From: Flavobacterium sp. MDT1-60
GTDB lineage: Bacteria > Bacteroidota > Bacteroidia > Flavobacteriales > Flavobacteriaceae
Length of the DNA stretch: 64,000 nucleotides
Assembly (NCBI RefSeq): GCF_014844035.1
Contig: NZ_CP062159.1
Location: 1,426,001-1,490,000, forward strand
Direction of reading: 5' to 3'
This document shows, piece after piece, positions 36,223 through 45,432 of the stretch (the stretch's first letter is position 1; each line of letters begins with the position of its first letter). The position numbers were made by a program, and so were the translations under genes. A model generated the notes under the pieces. It saw nothing but the letters and a program-made list of their open reading frames with translations. It did not search any database and was not told the origin of the DNA.

Positions 36223-37431
36223 ATGGGAGAAGTATTGATAAAAGTAGACCATGTTTCTAAGAAATTTGCTAAAGATCTTAAAAAAAGTTTGTTATATGGG
36301 CTGTCTGATGTTTTTAGCGGTATCACAAAAAAAAAACAAGATAAATCGTTGCGAAAAGACGAATTTTGGGCGGTAAAAGATATTAGTTTTGAAATTTGTC
36401 GTGGCGAATGTCTAGGACTTATAGGACATAATGGTGCTGGAAAAAGTACCCTGTTGAAAATATTAAATGGTTTGATTGCTCCTGATGAGGGAAGTGTTAC
36501 AATGTACGGTAAAGTAGGCGCTTTAATAGAATTAGGAGCAGGCTTTAATCCGATACTTACTGGCAGAGAGAATATTTACAACAATGCAGCAATAATAGGT
36601 TTTAGTAAACAAGAAATAGAAGCCAAATTTGATGAAATTGTAGCTTTTGCTGAGATTGAAGAATTTATAAATATGCCTGTACAAAACTACAGTTCTGGAA
36701 TGAAAGTACGTTTGGGTTTTGCAATAGCAGCACAGATGCAGCCAGATGTACTCATTATTGATGAAGTTTTGGCAGTTGGAGATTTAGGGTTTATTTTGAA
36801 ATGTTTTAAGCAAATAGATAAGTTATTACCTCATACAGCAGTAGTTTTTGTATCTCATTCAATGCCTATGGTTGCAAGGGTGTCAAATCAAATTATGTTG
36901 ATGGAGAAAGGGACAGCTGTTTTTCAGGGAAAAGAAGTTAGTAAAGGAATAAATTCTTATTATAATCGATTTAATTCTAATGAACAGAATATAATGTTCG
37001 ATGATGGAACTGTTAGCTTGACTAAGCACTCTATAAATAATAATAATAATAATAATAATAATACAACTTTGCAAAGAGGAGATGATTTACTTATTGAATT
37101 AGAAATGGAGTTTAAAGAAGAGAGTTTAAATGTTCCTTTAATTTATATAGAGTTTAGAGATAAGGAACAACGTCCAATTGCAGGTGTTTTTAATGAAAAA
37201 ATGAGCTATGAAATTATCAATGATAAATTATTTGTAAAGATAAAAATACCTAAAGTTTTATTTGCTCAGGGAATTTATAGCTACGATTTATCAGTGAATC
37301 ATTTTGAAAATAAATCCCCCATATTGCGAATAAATAATGTCGATGCTTTTCAAATTGAAAGTGAAACTGAAATGTGGGTTCCATTTCATTTAGAAGCAGA
37401 TTGGCAAATTAATGGAAAAACTAATGATTAA
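36223..37431 (+). CDS. wzt: ABC exporter ATPase with C-terminal cargo-binding domain (Wzt-like)
   Basis: The 402-residue protein has an ATPase domain (Walker A GHNGAGKST at 68-76; signature YSSGMKVRLGFA; Walker B VLIIDEVLAVGD). A run of nine Asn residues (272-280) then leads to a beta-rich C-terminal domain of about 120 residues like the Wzt carbohydrate-binding domain. In E. coli O9a-type systems that domain recognises a modified chain end, such as a methyl cap; a methyltransferase gene at 39.2 kb could supply one. The poly-Asn linker is encoded by a pure AAT repeat. Its end overlaps the next gene by 20 bp. Confidence 0.9.
   Translation: MGEVLIKVDHVSKKFAKDLKKSLLYGLSDVFSGITKKKQDKSLRKDEFWAVKDISFEICRGECLGLIGHNGAGKSTLLKILNGLIAPDEGSVTMYGKVGALIELGAGFNPILTGRENIYNNAAIIGFSKQEIEAKFDEIVAFAEIEEFINMPVQNYSSGMKVRLGFAIAAQMQPDVLIIDEVLAVGDLGFILKCFKQIDKLLPHTAVVFVSHSMPMVARVSNQIMLMEKGTAVFQGKEVSKGINSYYNRFNSNEQNIMFDDGTVSLTKHSINNNNNNNNNTTLQRGDDLLIELEMEFKEESLNVPLIYIEFRDKEQRPIAGVFNEKMSYEIINDKLFVKIKIPKVLFAQGIYSYDLSVNHFENKSPILRINNVDAFQIESETEMWVPFHLEADWQINGKTND
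37036..37062 (+). repeat. Trinucleotide microsatellite (AAT)9 in wzt
   Basis: Nine perfect AAT codons encode Asn 272-280 at the junction of the ATPase and C-terminal domains. Length changes would keep the frame and only alter linker length. Confidence 0.95.
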
Positions 37432-38497
37432 CGTTACCAAAACTTTTTTACCACCCATTGAAGAATATCATAAGCAACTCCAACGTGCTTGGGACAACCA
37501 ATGGCTGACGAATCGTGGGGAGCTGGTTTTGGAACTCGAAGAAAAACTAAAGAACCATTTAGAAGTTTCAAACATTATTATTGCTAATAACGGTACTGTA
37601 CCACTTCAAATTGCGTTAAAAATATTAGGAAAGGGAGGTGAAATCATTACAACGCCTTTTTCTTATGTAGCTACTACAGCAGCAATAGTGTGGGAAAGCT
37701 GTAAACCAGTTTTTGTCGATATTCATCCGGAATTTTTAACAATTGATGAAACAAAAATTGAAGAAGCAATCACATCCAAAACCACAGCAATATTAGCAAC
37801 ACATGTTTTTGGAAATCCATGTAATGTTAATGCAATTGAGATAATCGCAAAAAAACATAATTTAAAAGTCATTTATGATGCAGCTCATTGTTTTGGGGTA
37901 AGATATTATGATAAGTCTATTTTTGATTACGGTGACGTAAGTACTTGCAGTTTTCATGCTACGAAGTTATTTCATACTGGTGAAGGAGGAGCTATATTTA
38001 CTAAGAATCCAGATTTACATCATAAATTTTTCTATAGTCATAATTTCGGACACAACGGAGCCTTAGCGTTTCATGGATTAGGTATTAATGGGAAAATTTC
38101 CGAATTACAAGCAGCCATGGGGTTAAGTGTACTGCCATATATGAACGAAATAATTTTTGAAAGAAAAAATATAGTCGATTTTTATAATTCGAATTTAAAT
38201 TTATCACAAATTCAGACTTTAAAAATTAGAAAAAATACCGTTTGGAACTACAGTTATTATCCAATTATATGTCAAACTGATGAGCAACTTTTGAGAATTG
38301 AGAAAAAACTAAATGAAAATGAAATTTTTCCAAGACGTTATTTTTACCCTTCTTTGAATACTATTGAATACGTAAAAGGAGAAGTAATGCCAATTTCTGA
38401 AAGTATCGCAGAACGAATATTATGCTTGCCTTTATTTGTAGGCTTATCTACTCCTGAATTGGAAAAAATAGTTTCCTTAATAAATGAAAATTTGTAA
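37412..38497 (+). CDS. vioA: VioA-like dTDP-4-amino-4,6-dideoxyglucose aminotransferase
   Basis: A 361-residue DegT-family PLP enzyme with INVTKTFLPPIEEYHKQL, WLTNRGELVLELE, ITTPFSYVATTAAIVWESC, IYDAAHCFGVRYYDKSIF and Schiff-base lysine in SFHATKLFHTGEGGA. These segments match the VioA branch, which aminates dTDP-4-keto-6-deoxyglucose (RfbB product) to dTDP-viosamine. The start could be 37412 (MEKLMINV) or the in-frame ATG at 37424 (MINV). The WbqC, methyltransferase and acyltransferase genes that follow form a cassette with it. Confidence 0.75.
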   Translation: MEKLMINVTKTFLPPIEEYHKQLQRAWDNQWLTNRGELVLELEEKLKNHLEVSNIIIANNGTVPLQIALKILGKGGEIITTPFSYVATTAAIVWESCKPVFVDIHPEFLTIDETKIEEAITSKTTAILATHVFGNPCNVNAIEIIAKKHNLKVIYDAAHCFGVRYYDKSIFDYGDVSTCSFHATKLFHTGEGGAIFTKNPDLHHKFFYSHNFGHNGALAFHGLGINGKISELQAAMGLSVLPYMNEIIFERKNIVDFYNSNLNLSQIQTLKIRKNTVWNYSYYPIICQTDEQLLRIEKKLNENEIFPRRYFYPSLNTIEYVKGEVMPISESIAERILCLPLFVGLSTPELEKIVSLINENL

Positions 38498-39195
38498 TGA
38501 AAGTAGCTATAATGCAACCCTACTTTTTTCCTTACATTGGTTATTTCCAATTAATAAATGCTGTTGACACTTTTGTGATTTATGATGATGTTAATTTTAT
38601 AAAAAAAGGCTGGATAAATAGAAATAACATTTTGGTTAATAAAAAGCAATTTCTATTTAGTATTGACTTAAAAGGAGCTAGCCAAAATAGATTAATTAAT
38701 GAGATAGAGATTGATGAGAACTCACACTGGAAAGCAGATTTATTAAAAACAATAAGATTCGCTTATGCAAAGGCTCCTTTTTTTGAAAATGTTTTTCCAA
38801 TAATTAAAAATATAGTCGAGCATAATGAAATAAATGTATCTAAATTAATAGTTTATTCTTTACAGAAAATTTGCAATTTTCTTTCTATAGAAACTGAAAT
38901 ATTAATTTCTTCAGATTTAAATAAAAATAAATATTTAAAGAGTCAAAACAAAATTATTGAAATCTGCAAAAAACTTGATGCTACTACTTATATTAATGCT
39001 ATTGGAGGTTTGACATTATATGATGAAGAATTATTTTTAAAAAATAATATTTCATTAAGTTTCATTAAATCAAATCCAGTTAATTATTCTCAATTTAAAG
39101 AAGTGTTTATTCCTCATTTATCAATAATTGATGTTATGATGTTTAATTCACCAGAAAGAATAAAAGATTTTTTAAATCAATGTGAGCTGATATGA
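38497..39195 (+). CDS. WbqC family protein
   Basis: The 232-residue protein begins KVAIMQPYFFPYIGYFQLI and continues DTFVIYDDVNFIKKGWINRN, the family hallmark. WbqC-like proteins occur in O-antigen loci near amino-sugar genes and are thought to help modify or acylate 4-amino sugars, but no activity is established to my knowledge. It overlaps the VioA-like gene by 1 bp and the methyltransferase gene by 4 bp, so all three probably serve one sugar. Confidence 0.85.
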   Translation: MKVAIMQPYFFPYIGYFQLINAVDTFVIYDDVNFIKKGWINRNNILVNKKQFLFSIDLKGASQNRLINEIEIDENSHWKADLLKTIRFAYAKAPFFENVFPIIKNIVEHNEINVSKLIVYSLQKICNFLSIETEILISSDLNKNKYLKSQNKIIEICKKLDATTYINAIGGLTLYDEELFLKNNISLSFIKSNPVNYSQFKEVFIPHLSIIDVMMFNSPERIKDFLNQCELI

Positions 39196-39824
39196 AAGAA
39201 TATAATAAAATAATAGCACATTATGAAAGATGTTTGGACAAACATGGAGATAATCACTTGGGGGTTGATTGGCCAAAGTTAGAAGATGTTGATACTCGTT
39301 ATAAAATAATGCTAGATATTATAAAATTAAATGAAGAAAGTGATCGTAAGGTATCTTTATTAGATTTTGGTTGTGGAACTGGTCATCTTCTAGATTTTGT
39401 TCATAGGAATAATAAAAAAAATATAATTTATTCCGGTTTAGATATTTCTCAAAAATTTATTGATGTAGCAAAAAAGAAATACCCAGATAATTCTTTTTAC
39501 TGTATTGATATATTGGATTCTAAAGATAGTATTGGCAATTTTGATTATGTCGTAATGAACGGTGTTTTTACTGAGAAAAGAGAATTGTCTTATGATGAAA
39601 TGTGGAATTATTTTACAAAAATGATTACTGTTATTTATGAAAAATGTAATAACGGTTTTGCTTTTAATGTAATGTCAAAGAATGTAGATTGGGAACGAGA
39701 AGATTTATTTCATGTTTCACATGATATACTAAGTAGTTTTTTATGTGCAAATCTTACGAGAAATTATATTATTAGAAATGATTATGGATTGTATGAGTAT
39801 ACAGTCTATGTTTTTAAAAAATGA
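39192..39824 (+). CDS. SAM-dependent methyltransferase (class I)
   Basis: A 210-residue Rossmann methyltransferase with motif I LLDFGCGTGHLLDFV, an acidic motif II (YSGLDISQKFIDVA) and FDYVVMNGVF. It probably methylates the amino-sugar made by its neighbours or the end of the growing chain. A chain-end methyl cap would fit the C-terminal domain of the Wzt-like ATPase; that is inference. N- versus O-methylation cannot be decided from sequence. Confidence 0.8.
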   Translation: MKEYNKIIAHYERCLDKHGDNHLGVDWPKLEDVDTRYKIMLDIIKLNEESDRKVSLLDFGCGTGHLLDFVHRNNKKNIIYSGLDISQKFIDVAKKKYPDNSFYCIDILDSKDSIGNFDYVVMNGVFTEKRELSYDEMWNYFTKMITVIYEKCNNGFAFNVMSKNVDWEREDLFHVSHDILSSFLCANLTRNYIIRNDYGLYEYTVYVFKK

Positions 39825-39828
39825 AAAT

Positions 39829-40482
39829 ATGGCAAAAGTTATAATTTTTGGAATTCAGGATTTTGCTGAGCTAGCTCATTATTATCTTGAAAATGATTCA
39901 GAACACGAAGTTGTTGCTTTTAGTGTTAATAAAGATTATTTGCCAGAGAATAATTTTTTTCATGATTTACCTATTATACCATTTGAAAATATTGAAAAAA
40001 TATACTCTCCAATAGATTATAAATTTTTTGCTCCAATGGCACCACAAAAAATGAATAAACTTAGAGAAAATGTTTATAATAATATTAAGGCAAAAGGATA
40101 TGAATTGATTAGTTATGTAAGTAGTAAGGCAACTTTATTTAATAATTCGATAGGAGATAATTGCTTTATTTTAGAAAACAATACAATTCAGCCTTTTACA
40201 TCAATTGGAAATAATGTTATTTTATGGAGTGGCAACCATATTGGGCATCATAGTGTTATAAAAGATCATGTTATGTTTACATCTCATGTTGTACTTTCAG
40301 GTCATTGTGAAGTTGAAAGTTATTGTACTTTAGGAGTAAATTCTACAATCAGAGATGGAGTGAAAATTGCAGAGGGAACTTTTGTAGCAATGTCAGCGAG
40401 TATTATTAAGAATACAGAATCATGGTCTATGTATAAGGGAAATCCAGCAGTTAAGTCCGAAATTTCAACAAAAAAGCTATAA
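39829..40482 (+). CDS. Sugar N-/O-acyltransferase (VioB/NeuD-like)
   Basis: A 217-residue protein with an N-terminal nucleotide-sugar-binding Rossmann segment (AKVIIFGIQDFAELAHYYL) and C-terminal hexapeptide repeats (SIGDNCFILENNTIQPFTSI, VILWSGNHIGHHSVI with the catalytic-type His). It would acylate the 4-amino group made by the VioA-like enzyme. Start ATG 39829 is chosen: it lies 4 bp after the methyltransferase stop, while the in-frame start at 39745 is within that gene. Confidence 0.75.
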   Translation: MAKVIIFGIQDFAELAHYYLENDSEHEVVAFSVNKDYLPENNFFHDLPIIPFENIEKIYSPIDYKFFAPMAPQKMNKLRENVYNNIKAKGYELISYVSSKATLFNNSIGDNCFILENNTIQPFTSIGNNVILWSGNHIGHHSVIKDHVMFTSHVVLSGHCEVESYCTLGVNSTIRDGVKIAEGTFVAMSASIIKNTESWSMYKGNPAVKSEISTKKL

Positions 40483-40487
40483 TAATT

Positions 40488-41417
40488 ATGTGGATTAAGA
40501 AAGGATTAGTTTTTAAGGTAGATGATTACAGAAATCAATTTATTAAGTCTCATGCATCTATACCTTTCGCATATCATATTGAAAAAAATATTTTCAAGAT
40601 TTACTTTAGTTCCAGAAATGAAAATGGTAAATCGCTTCCTTATTATATAGATGCAATTATAAGTGAAGGAAATATCAAACTTACCGGAGAGGTTGTTGGT
40701 CCTATTTTAGAACTAGGAAGGCTGGGTAGTTTTGATGACAGCGGAATTATGCCTTCCTGTTTAATAAAGAATAAGAATCAATTATATATGTACTATATAG
40801 GTTGGAATCCACAAGTTACTGTTTCTTACAGACTTTCTATAGGGCTTGCTATAAGTGATGATAATGGTCTTTCTTTTAAACGATATAGTGAAGGACCAAT
40901 TTGTGACAGGAATATAAATGAACCCTATTTTAATACAGCACCATTTGTAATCATTGAAAATAATATTTGGAAAATGTGGTATATATCTTGTACCGGTTGG
41001 GAGATGATTAATAATTATCCAGAGCCATCATATCACATTAAATATGCAGAATCTAACGATGGAATTAATTGGAATAGAAATGGTAGTATTAGTGTAGATT
41101 ATGATGAAAGAGCCCAAGCCCTGGGAAGACCATGTGTTTTTAAACAAAATGATATTTACAAAATGTACTTTTCATATAGAAAAACAAATCAATATAGAAT
41201 TTCAGCTTTAGATGGTTACAAACTGGGATTAGCTTTATCTTCGGATGGTATTGTCTGGAAAAAAAAATATGAAGATACTGGTATTGAGCTGTCAGATTCA
41301 GCATGGGATGACCATATGATGGAATATTGTCATGTATTTAAGCATGAAGGGTTTATATATATGTTGTATAATGGAAATGATTTTGGAAAAGAAGGTTTTG
41401 GATATGCAATTAAATAA
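40488..41417 (+). CDS. Five-bladed beta-propeller protein, GH43/GH32-like, of unknown role
   Basis: A 309-residue soluble protein with repeated blade signatures: KIYFSSRNENGKSLP, QLYMYYIGWNPQ, WKMWYISCTGWE, IYKMYFSYRKTN and FIYMLYNGNDFG, each an aromatic strand followed by a turn, with the SDDNGLSF and SNDGINW (D/N-G) repeats seen in GH43/GH68-type folds. There is no signal peptide, so it acts in the cytoplasm, which is unusual for a glycosidase. It may bind or process a nucleotide- or lipid-linked glycan, or have become a transferase. I cannot name catalytic residues. Confidence 0.6.
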   Translation: MWIKKGLVFKVDDYRNQFIKSHASIPFAYHIEKNIFKIYFSSRNENGKSLPYYIDAIISEGNIKLTGEVVGPILELGRLGSFDDSGIMPSCLIKNKNQLYMYYIGWNPQVTVSYRLSIGLAISDDNGLSFKRYSEGPICDRNINEPYFNTAPFVIIENNIWKMWYISCTGWEMINNYPEPSYHIKYAESNDGINWNRNGSISVDYDERAQALGRPCVFKQNDIYKMYFSYRKTNQYRISALDGYKLGLALSSDGIVWKKKYEDTGIELSDSAWDDHMMEYCHVFKHEGFIYMLYNGNDFGKEGFGYAIK

Positions 41418-42318
41418 TACACCTTTCATTGCAATTTATATGATTACTTATAATCATGAGCTTTTTATTGAGGAAGCTGTCGAATCAGTAATGAATCAAA
41501 GTACTAATTTTAAATCCAAATTATTTATAGGAGAAGATTGTTCTACTGATAATACTAGAGAAATTTGTTTAAGACTTAAAGAGAAGTATCCTAATAAAAT
41601 AGAATTGTTTTTAAATGAAAAAAATATAGGTGCAAATTTAAATGCCAGACAAATCTTTAAAGCATGTCTTGAAAGTGAAGCAAAATACATTGCTATATTA
41701 GAAGGAGATGACTTTTGGACAGATCCATTAAAACTCCAAAAACAGGTTAATTTTCTAGAGAATAACCCTGACTATTCAATGTGTACACATGTAGCTAATG
41801 AAGTAAACGAAATTAGTAATACAGAATATTTGTTTCCAAATATAAATGAAAATACGACAAAAATAATTCAAGATTATATCAGTAATAACTTGACAGCTAC
41901 ATGTTCTTTGCTATTTAGAGCAGAATATTTAAAACCTATACCACACTGGCTTAATGAAATAAAGTTTGGTGATTGGGGATTGATGCTTTTTGTTTTTCAT
42001 CGCTCTAATAAAAAAATGATGATACTTAAGGACTGTATGAGTGTTTATAGAGTTCATTTTGGAGGAATACATGGTTCTTTAAAAGAGGATAATCAATCAC
42101 TGGTAAAGGCTTATAAAATGCACTTGGAGTTTATTGAACTAGTCAGTGATAAGCTGTTTTTAAAAAAAGAATTTTCAAAAGAATTTTCAAAGAAAAAAAT
42201 AAACGTTTATTTAATAATTGCAAGTCTATATAAAAAACATGATCTTTTAAATTATTTTAAATTTAGGCTTGGATATTTTCTTTTAAAATTAAAACAAAAG
42301 ATTTTATATAGTAAATAA
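41404..42318 (+). CDS. Glycosyltransferase family 2
   Basis: A 304-residue GT-A enzyme with FIAIYMITYNHELFIEEAV, IGEDCSTDNTREI and metal motif LEGDDFWTDP. The middle holds FGDWGLMLFV in place of the usual ED motif. Start ATG 41404 is chosen because the conserved core begins 8 residues later; the in-frame start at 41332 would read through the propeller gene. It overlaps that gene by 14 bp. The C-terminus is basic and hydrophobic. Confidence 0.8.
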   Translation: MQLNNTPFIAIYMITYNHELFIEEAVESVMNQSTNFKSKLFIGEDCSTDNTREICLRLKEKYPNKIELFLNEKNIGANLNARQIFKACLESEAKYIAILEGDDFWTDPLKLQKQVNFLENNPDYSMCTHVANEVNEISNTEYLFPNINENTTKIIQDYISNNLTATCSLLFRAEYLKPIPHWLNEIKFGDWGLMLFVFHRSNKKMMILKDCMSVYRVHFGGIHGSLKEDNQSLVKAYKMHLEFIELVSDKLFLKKEFSKEFSKKKINVYLIIASLYKKHDLLNYFKFRLGYFLLKLKQKILYSK

Positions 42319-43424
42319 TGCAAAAAATCCTTTTCATCTCACATGACGCTTCAAGAACAGGGGCTCCTATTTTACTTTTAAATTTGGTAAAGCTTCTATT
42401 GACTTTTAATGAATATGAAGTAAACTTTCTTTTAAAAAAGGGTGGAGACTTGGAAAATGAGTTTAAAAACTTAGCACCAACTTACTTTCTATATCAGCAA
42501 AAAAGAACAAAATTTAATTATCTTAAAAGTAAACTATTCAAAACCAAATCGCTATTAGAAGATAAAAAGTTTTTAAACCAATATCATCATATAATTTCGA
42601 ATACTATAACCAACGGAGATATTTTAGAAAAAATAAGAAATAATTATAAAAATAAGATAATAAGTTATATTCACGAACTTGAAGTAGCAAGTAAAACCTA
42701 TACAACTTCGAAGGCAATTGATATTGTTATCAAAAGTTCTGACAAGTTTTGGGTTCCAAGTAGCTTAGTAAAAGAATTTTTATACAAGGAGTTTAATATA
42801 TTAGAAAATAATATTTTTAAAATGCCTTATTTCATAGAAAATAGAAACATTTTACCTTTTGATGATGGAGAAAATAAAAACAACTTTATTATAGGAGGAT
42901 GTGGTACAATCGATTGGCGCAAAGGTCCTGATTTGTTTTTGCAGGTAGCTAACGAGTTATTCTTGAAACGTCCTAATGCTTCAATTGTTTTTAAATGGAA
43001 AGGAGCTAATAATGGGGTAGAATTAATGCGTTTACAATGTCAGATTAAAATGACTAATCTGGATGGAAAGATTTTTTTTGAATCGTCTTCAGATAAATTG
43101 GATTCTTTTTATAATGAAATTGACTTGTTTTTATTGACGTCTAGAGAAGATCCCTATCCATTAGTTATTTTAGAAGCAGCTCAATTTGCTAAACCATCAA
43201 TTTGTTTTGATAAAGTTTGTGGTAGTAGTGATTTTATTAATAATAGCAATGGAGGAGAAATAATACCATTTTTAGATATATCGGCAACTGCAAATGCCAT
43301 TTTAAAATTTTATGACAATTCAATCTATACAACTGAAAAAGGGCAAAACGCCAAGCAGTTTTTACTAAAAACCCATTCAAATAAGCAATATGTTTATAAC
43401 GAATTTAAAAAAGCATTGCTATAA
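42318..43424 (+). CDS. Glycosyltransferase family 4
   Basis: A 368-residue GT-B enzyme with N-terminal SHDASRTGAPILLLNLV (Gly-rich acceptor loop) and the donor-side FLLTSREDPYPLVILEAAQF (EX7E-type motif), plus IIGGCGTIDWRKGPDLFL. It is a retaining transferase acting in the cytoplasm. Overlaps by 1 bp on both sides place it in a tight run with the GT2 and WbsX genes. Confidence 0.85.
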   Translation: MQKILFISHDASRTGAPILLLNLVKLLLTFNEYEVNFLLKKGGDLENEFKNLAPTYFLYQQKRTKFNYLKSKLFKTKSLLEDKKFLNQYHHIISNTITNGDILEKIRNNYKNKIISYIHELEVASKTYTTSKAIDIVIKSSDKFWVPSSLVKEFLYKEFNILENNIFKMPYFIENRNILPFDDGENKNNFIIGGCGTIDWRKGPDLFLQVANELFLKRPNASIVFKWKGANNGVELMRLQCQIKMTNLDGKIFFESSSDKLDSFYNEIDLFLLTSREDPYPLVILEAAQFAKPSICFDKVCGSSDFINNSNGGEIIPFLDISATANAILKFYDNSIYTTEKGQNAKQFLLKTHSNKQYVYNEFKKALL

Positions 43425-44518
43425 TGAGTGATATAAAGCCTATAGCTATTTACTTACCTCAATTCCATCCCATTCCTGAAAATGATTTATGGTGGGGTAA
43501 AGGTTTTACTGAATGGACTAACGTGACTAAAGCTAAACCACGATTTGAGGGACATTATCAACCTCATTTGCCGTCGGATTTAGGTTTTTATGATTTACGA
43601 TTGGAAGAGACTCGTATAGCTCAGGAATCATTAGCGAAACAATATGGAGTCCATGGATTTTGCTATTATCATTATTGGTTTAATGGGAAACGTGTTTTAA
43701 ATGAACCAATTGATAGAAAAATGCAAAATCCAAAGGAAGATTTACCATTTTTGCTATGTTGGGCAAATGAAAACTGGACCAGAGCTTGGGATGGTAGTTT
43801 ACAAGATGTTTTGTTGGAACAAAATTATTCAGAAACTGACGATAGGGAACACATTAGATTTTTGTTAACTTATTTTAAAGATGATAGATATATTAGAGTA
43901 AAAAATAAACCTTTTTTTATTTTTTATAAACCAGATTTGTTTCCAGATATGGCGAGTACAATTGCTATTTTTAGGGAAGAGGCTGCAAAGGAAGGTGTTG
44001 AACTGTATTTAGGCTGTTTTGAAAGATGGATTGGATGGGATAAAGAGAAGATGTTAGAATTTGATTTTGATGCAATAATTGAATTTCAACCTTTATCAAA
44101 GTCAATGAAGAAATTTATAAATCAATTGGAAAAAAGGAAGCAAACAATTGTAAAACGCATTGAAAATAGATTACTTAGAAAATTTAAATTGAAGCGTAAA
44201 GTCAAAAACATAGACCTTAAAGTAGATTATAAAAAATTTATTGATTTTGATATTAAAAATAATAATACCGGAGTTTACCCAGGAGTAACTCCAATGTGGG
44301 ATAATTCTTCCAGACGAGTTGGGCAAAATGCAACTATGTTGCTTAATAGTACTCCTGAATTATTCGAATACTGGTATAAAAATAAAACGAAGCCTAAAAA
44401 TTTCGAAAGTTTAGATGATTCATTTGTATTTATTAATGCATGGAATGAATGGGCAGAAGGTAATCATTTAGAGCCATGCCAAAAATGGGGGAAATCTTAT
44501 CTTGAAGCATTGTTATGA
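43424..44518 (+). CDS. WbsX-family protein (GH99-like domain)
   Basis: A 364-residue protein beginning KPIAIYLPQFHPIPEND, then WWGKGFTEWTNVTKA, FCYYHYWFNGKRVL, LLCWANENWTRAWDG and near the end INAWNEWAEGNHLEP. This is the WbsX family, related in fold to GH99 endo-mannanases. Members are common in O-antigen and capsule loci, annotated as transferases without firm biochemical proof. No signal peptide is seen, so it is cytoplasmic. Whether it builds or trims glycan is open. Confidence 0.85.
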   Translation: MSDIKPIAIYLPQFHPIPENDLWWGKGFTEWTNVTKAKPRFEGHYQPHLPSDLGFYDLRLEETRIAQESLAKQYGVHGFCYYHYWFNGKRVLNEPIDRKMQNPKEDLPFLLCWANENWTRAWDGSLQDVLLEQNYSETDDREHIRFLLTYFKDDRYIRVKNKPFFIFYKPDLFPDMASTIAIFREEAAKEGVELYLGCFERWIGWDKEKMLEFDFDAIIEFQPLSKSMKKFINQLEKRKQTIVKRIENRLLRKFKLKRKVKNIDLKVDYKKFIDFDIKNNNTGVYPGVTPMWDNSSRRVGQNATMLLNSTPELFEYWYKNKTKPKNFESLDDSFVFINAWNEWAEGNHLEPCQKWGKSYLEALL

Positions 44519-45432
44519 AAATTGTAGTTGTAATAGTGACCTACAATCCTGGAAAATGGATTGAAAAATGCTTGAATAGTTTGCTACTGAGTACGATTGA
44601 GGTTGAGATTTTAATCGTTGATAACAATTCTACAGATGGTTTTCAAGAAATAATAAATTCCAGTTATCCTCAAGTAGAATTTATACAGTGCATAAAAAAT
44701 TTCGGTTTCGGAGCGGCTAATAATATTGGTATTAAAAAAGCATATGATAATAGTGCTGATTTCGTTTTTTTATTAAATCAGGATGCGTGGGTGAAATCCG
44801 ATACTATTGAAAAATTAATTTTTGCCCAACAAAATGAACCTGAGTTTGGCATTGTAAGCCCTATACATTTGAACGGTAAAGGAGAAGATTTAGATTATAA
44901 TTTTTCTAATTATATTATCCCTTCTAAATGTAAAGGATTGTATTCAGATATTTATTTGAATAAAGTAAAATCGAGTATTTATTTAGTGAATTTCGTAAAT
45001 GCAGCTGGCTGGTTATTATCACGTAAATGTATTGAGACAGTTGGCGGGTTTAATCCTTCTTTTTTCCATTATGGTGAAGATGATAATTATATAGAGCGAG
45101 CACATTTCCATCAATTTAAAGTTGGAGTTTTAGCAACTGTAGTATTATTTCATGATAGAGAAGAACGAAATAGTAGTTTTCATTTTGAAGATTTACAATT
45201 GATTTATAAACGAAGAGTAATATTAAAGGCTTCTAATCCTTTTAATCAGTTTTCATTTCAATCAGAAAACAAAAAACTCTATAAATTTGCTATTAAAGCT
45301 ATCTTTTCATTTAGATTTAAACTGGTTTTCAAAATTATTTCACAAATAAAAACGTTAAATAGTTTAGATAAAAATGCTATTTTAAATAGAAGAAACGAAA
45401 GTAAAAAAAACAATCTAACATTCTTAAATTAG
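44515..45432 (+). CDS. Glycosyltransferase family 2 (rhamnosyltransferase-like)
   Basis: A 305-residue enzyme with VVIVTYNPGKWIEKCLNSL, LIVDNNSTDGFQE, NFGFGAANNIGI, the metal motif LLNQDAW and NAAGWLLSRKCIETVGGF with FFHYGEDDNYIER. This pattern is that of the WbbL-like branch. It could use dTDP-rhamnose or the dTDP-amino-sugar made in the window. It is followed by a 195-bp gap (45433-45627) in which I see only AT-rich sequence. Confidence 0.8.
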   Translation: MKIVVVIVTYNPGKWIEKCLNSLLLSTIEVEILIVDNNSTDGFQEIINSSYPQVEFIQCIKNFGFGAANNIGIKKAYDNSADFVFLLNQDAWVKSDTIEKLIFAQQNEPEFGIVSPIHLNGKGEDLDYNFSNYIIPSKCKGLYSDIYLNKVKSSIYLVNFVNAAGWLLSRKCIETVGGFNPSFFHYGEDDNYIERAHFHQFKVGVLATVVLFHDREERNSSFHFEDLQLIYKRRVILKASNPFNQFSFQSENKKLYKFAIKAIFSFRFKLVFKIISQIKTLNSLDKNAILNRRNESKKNNLTFLN

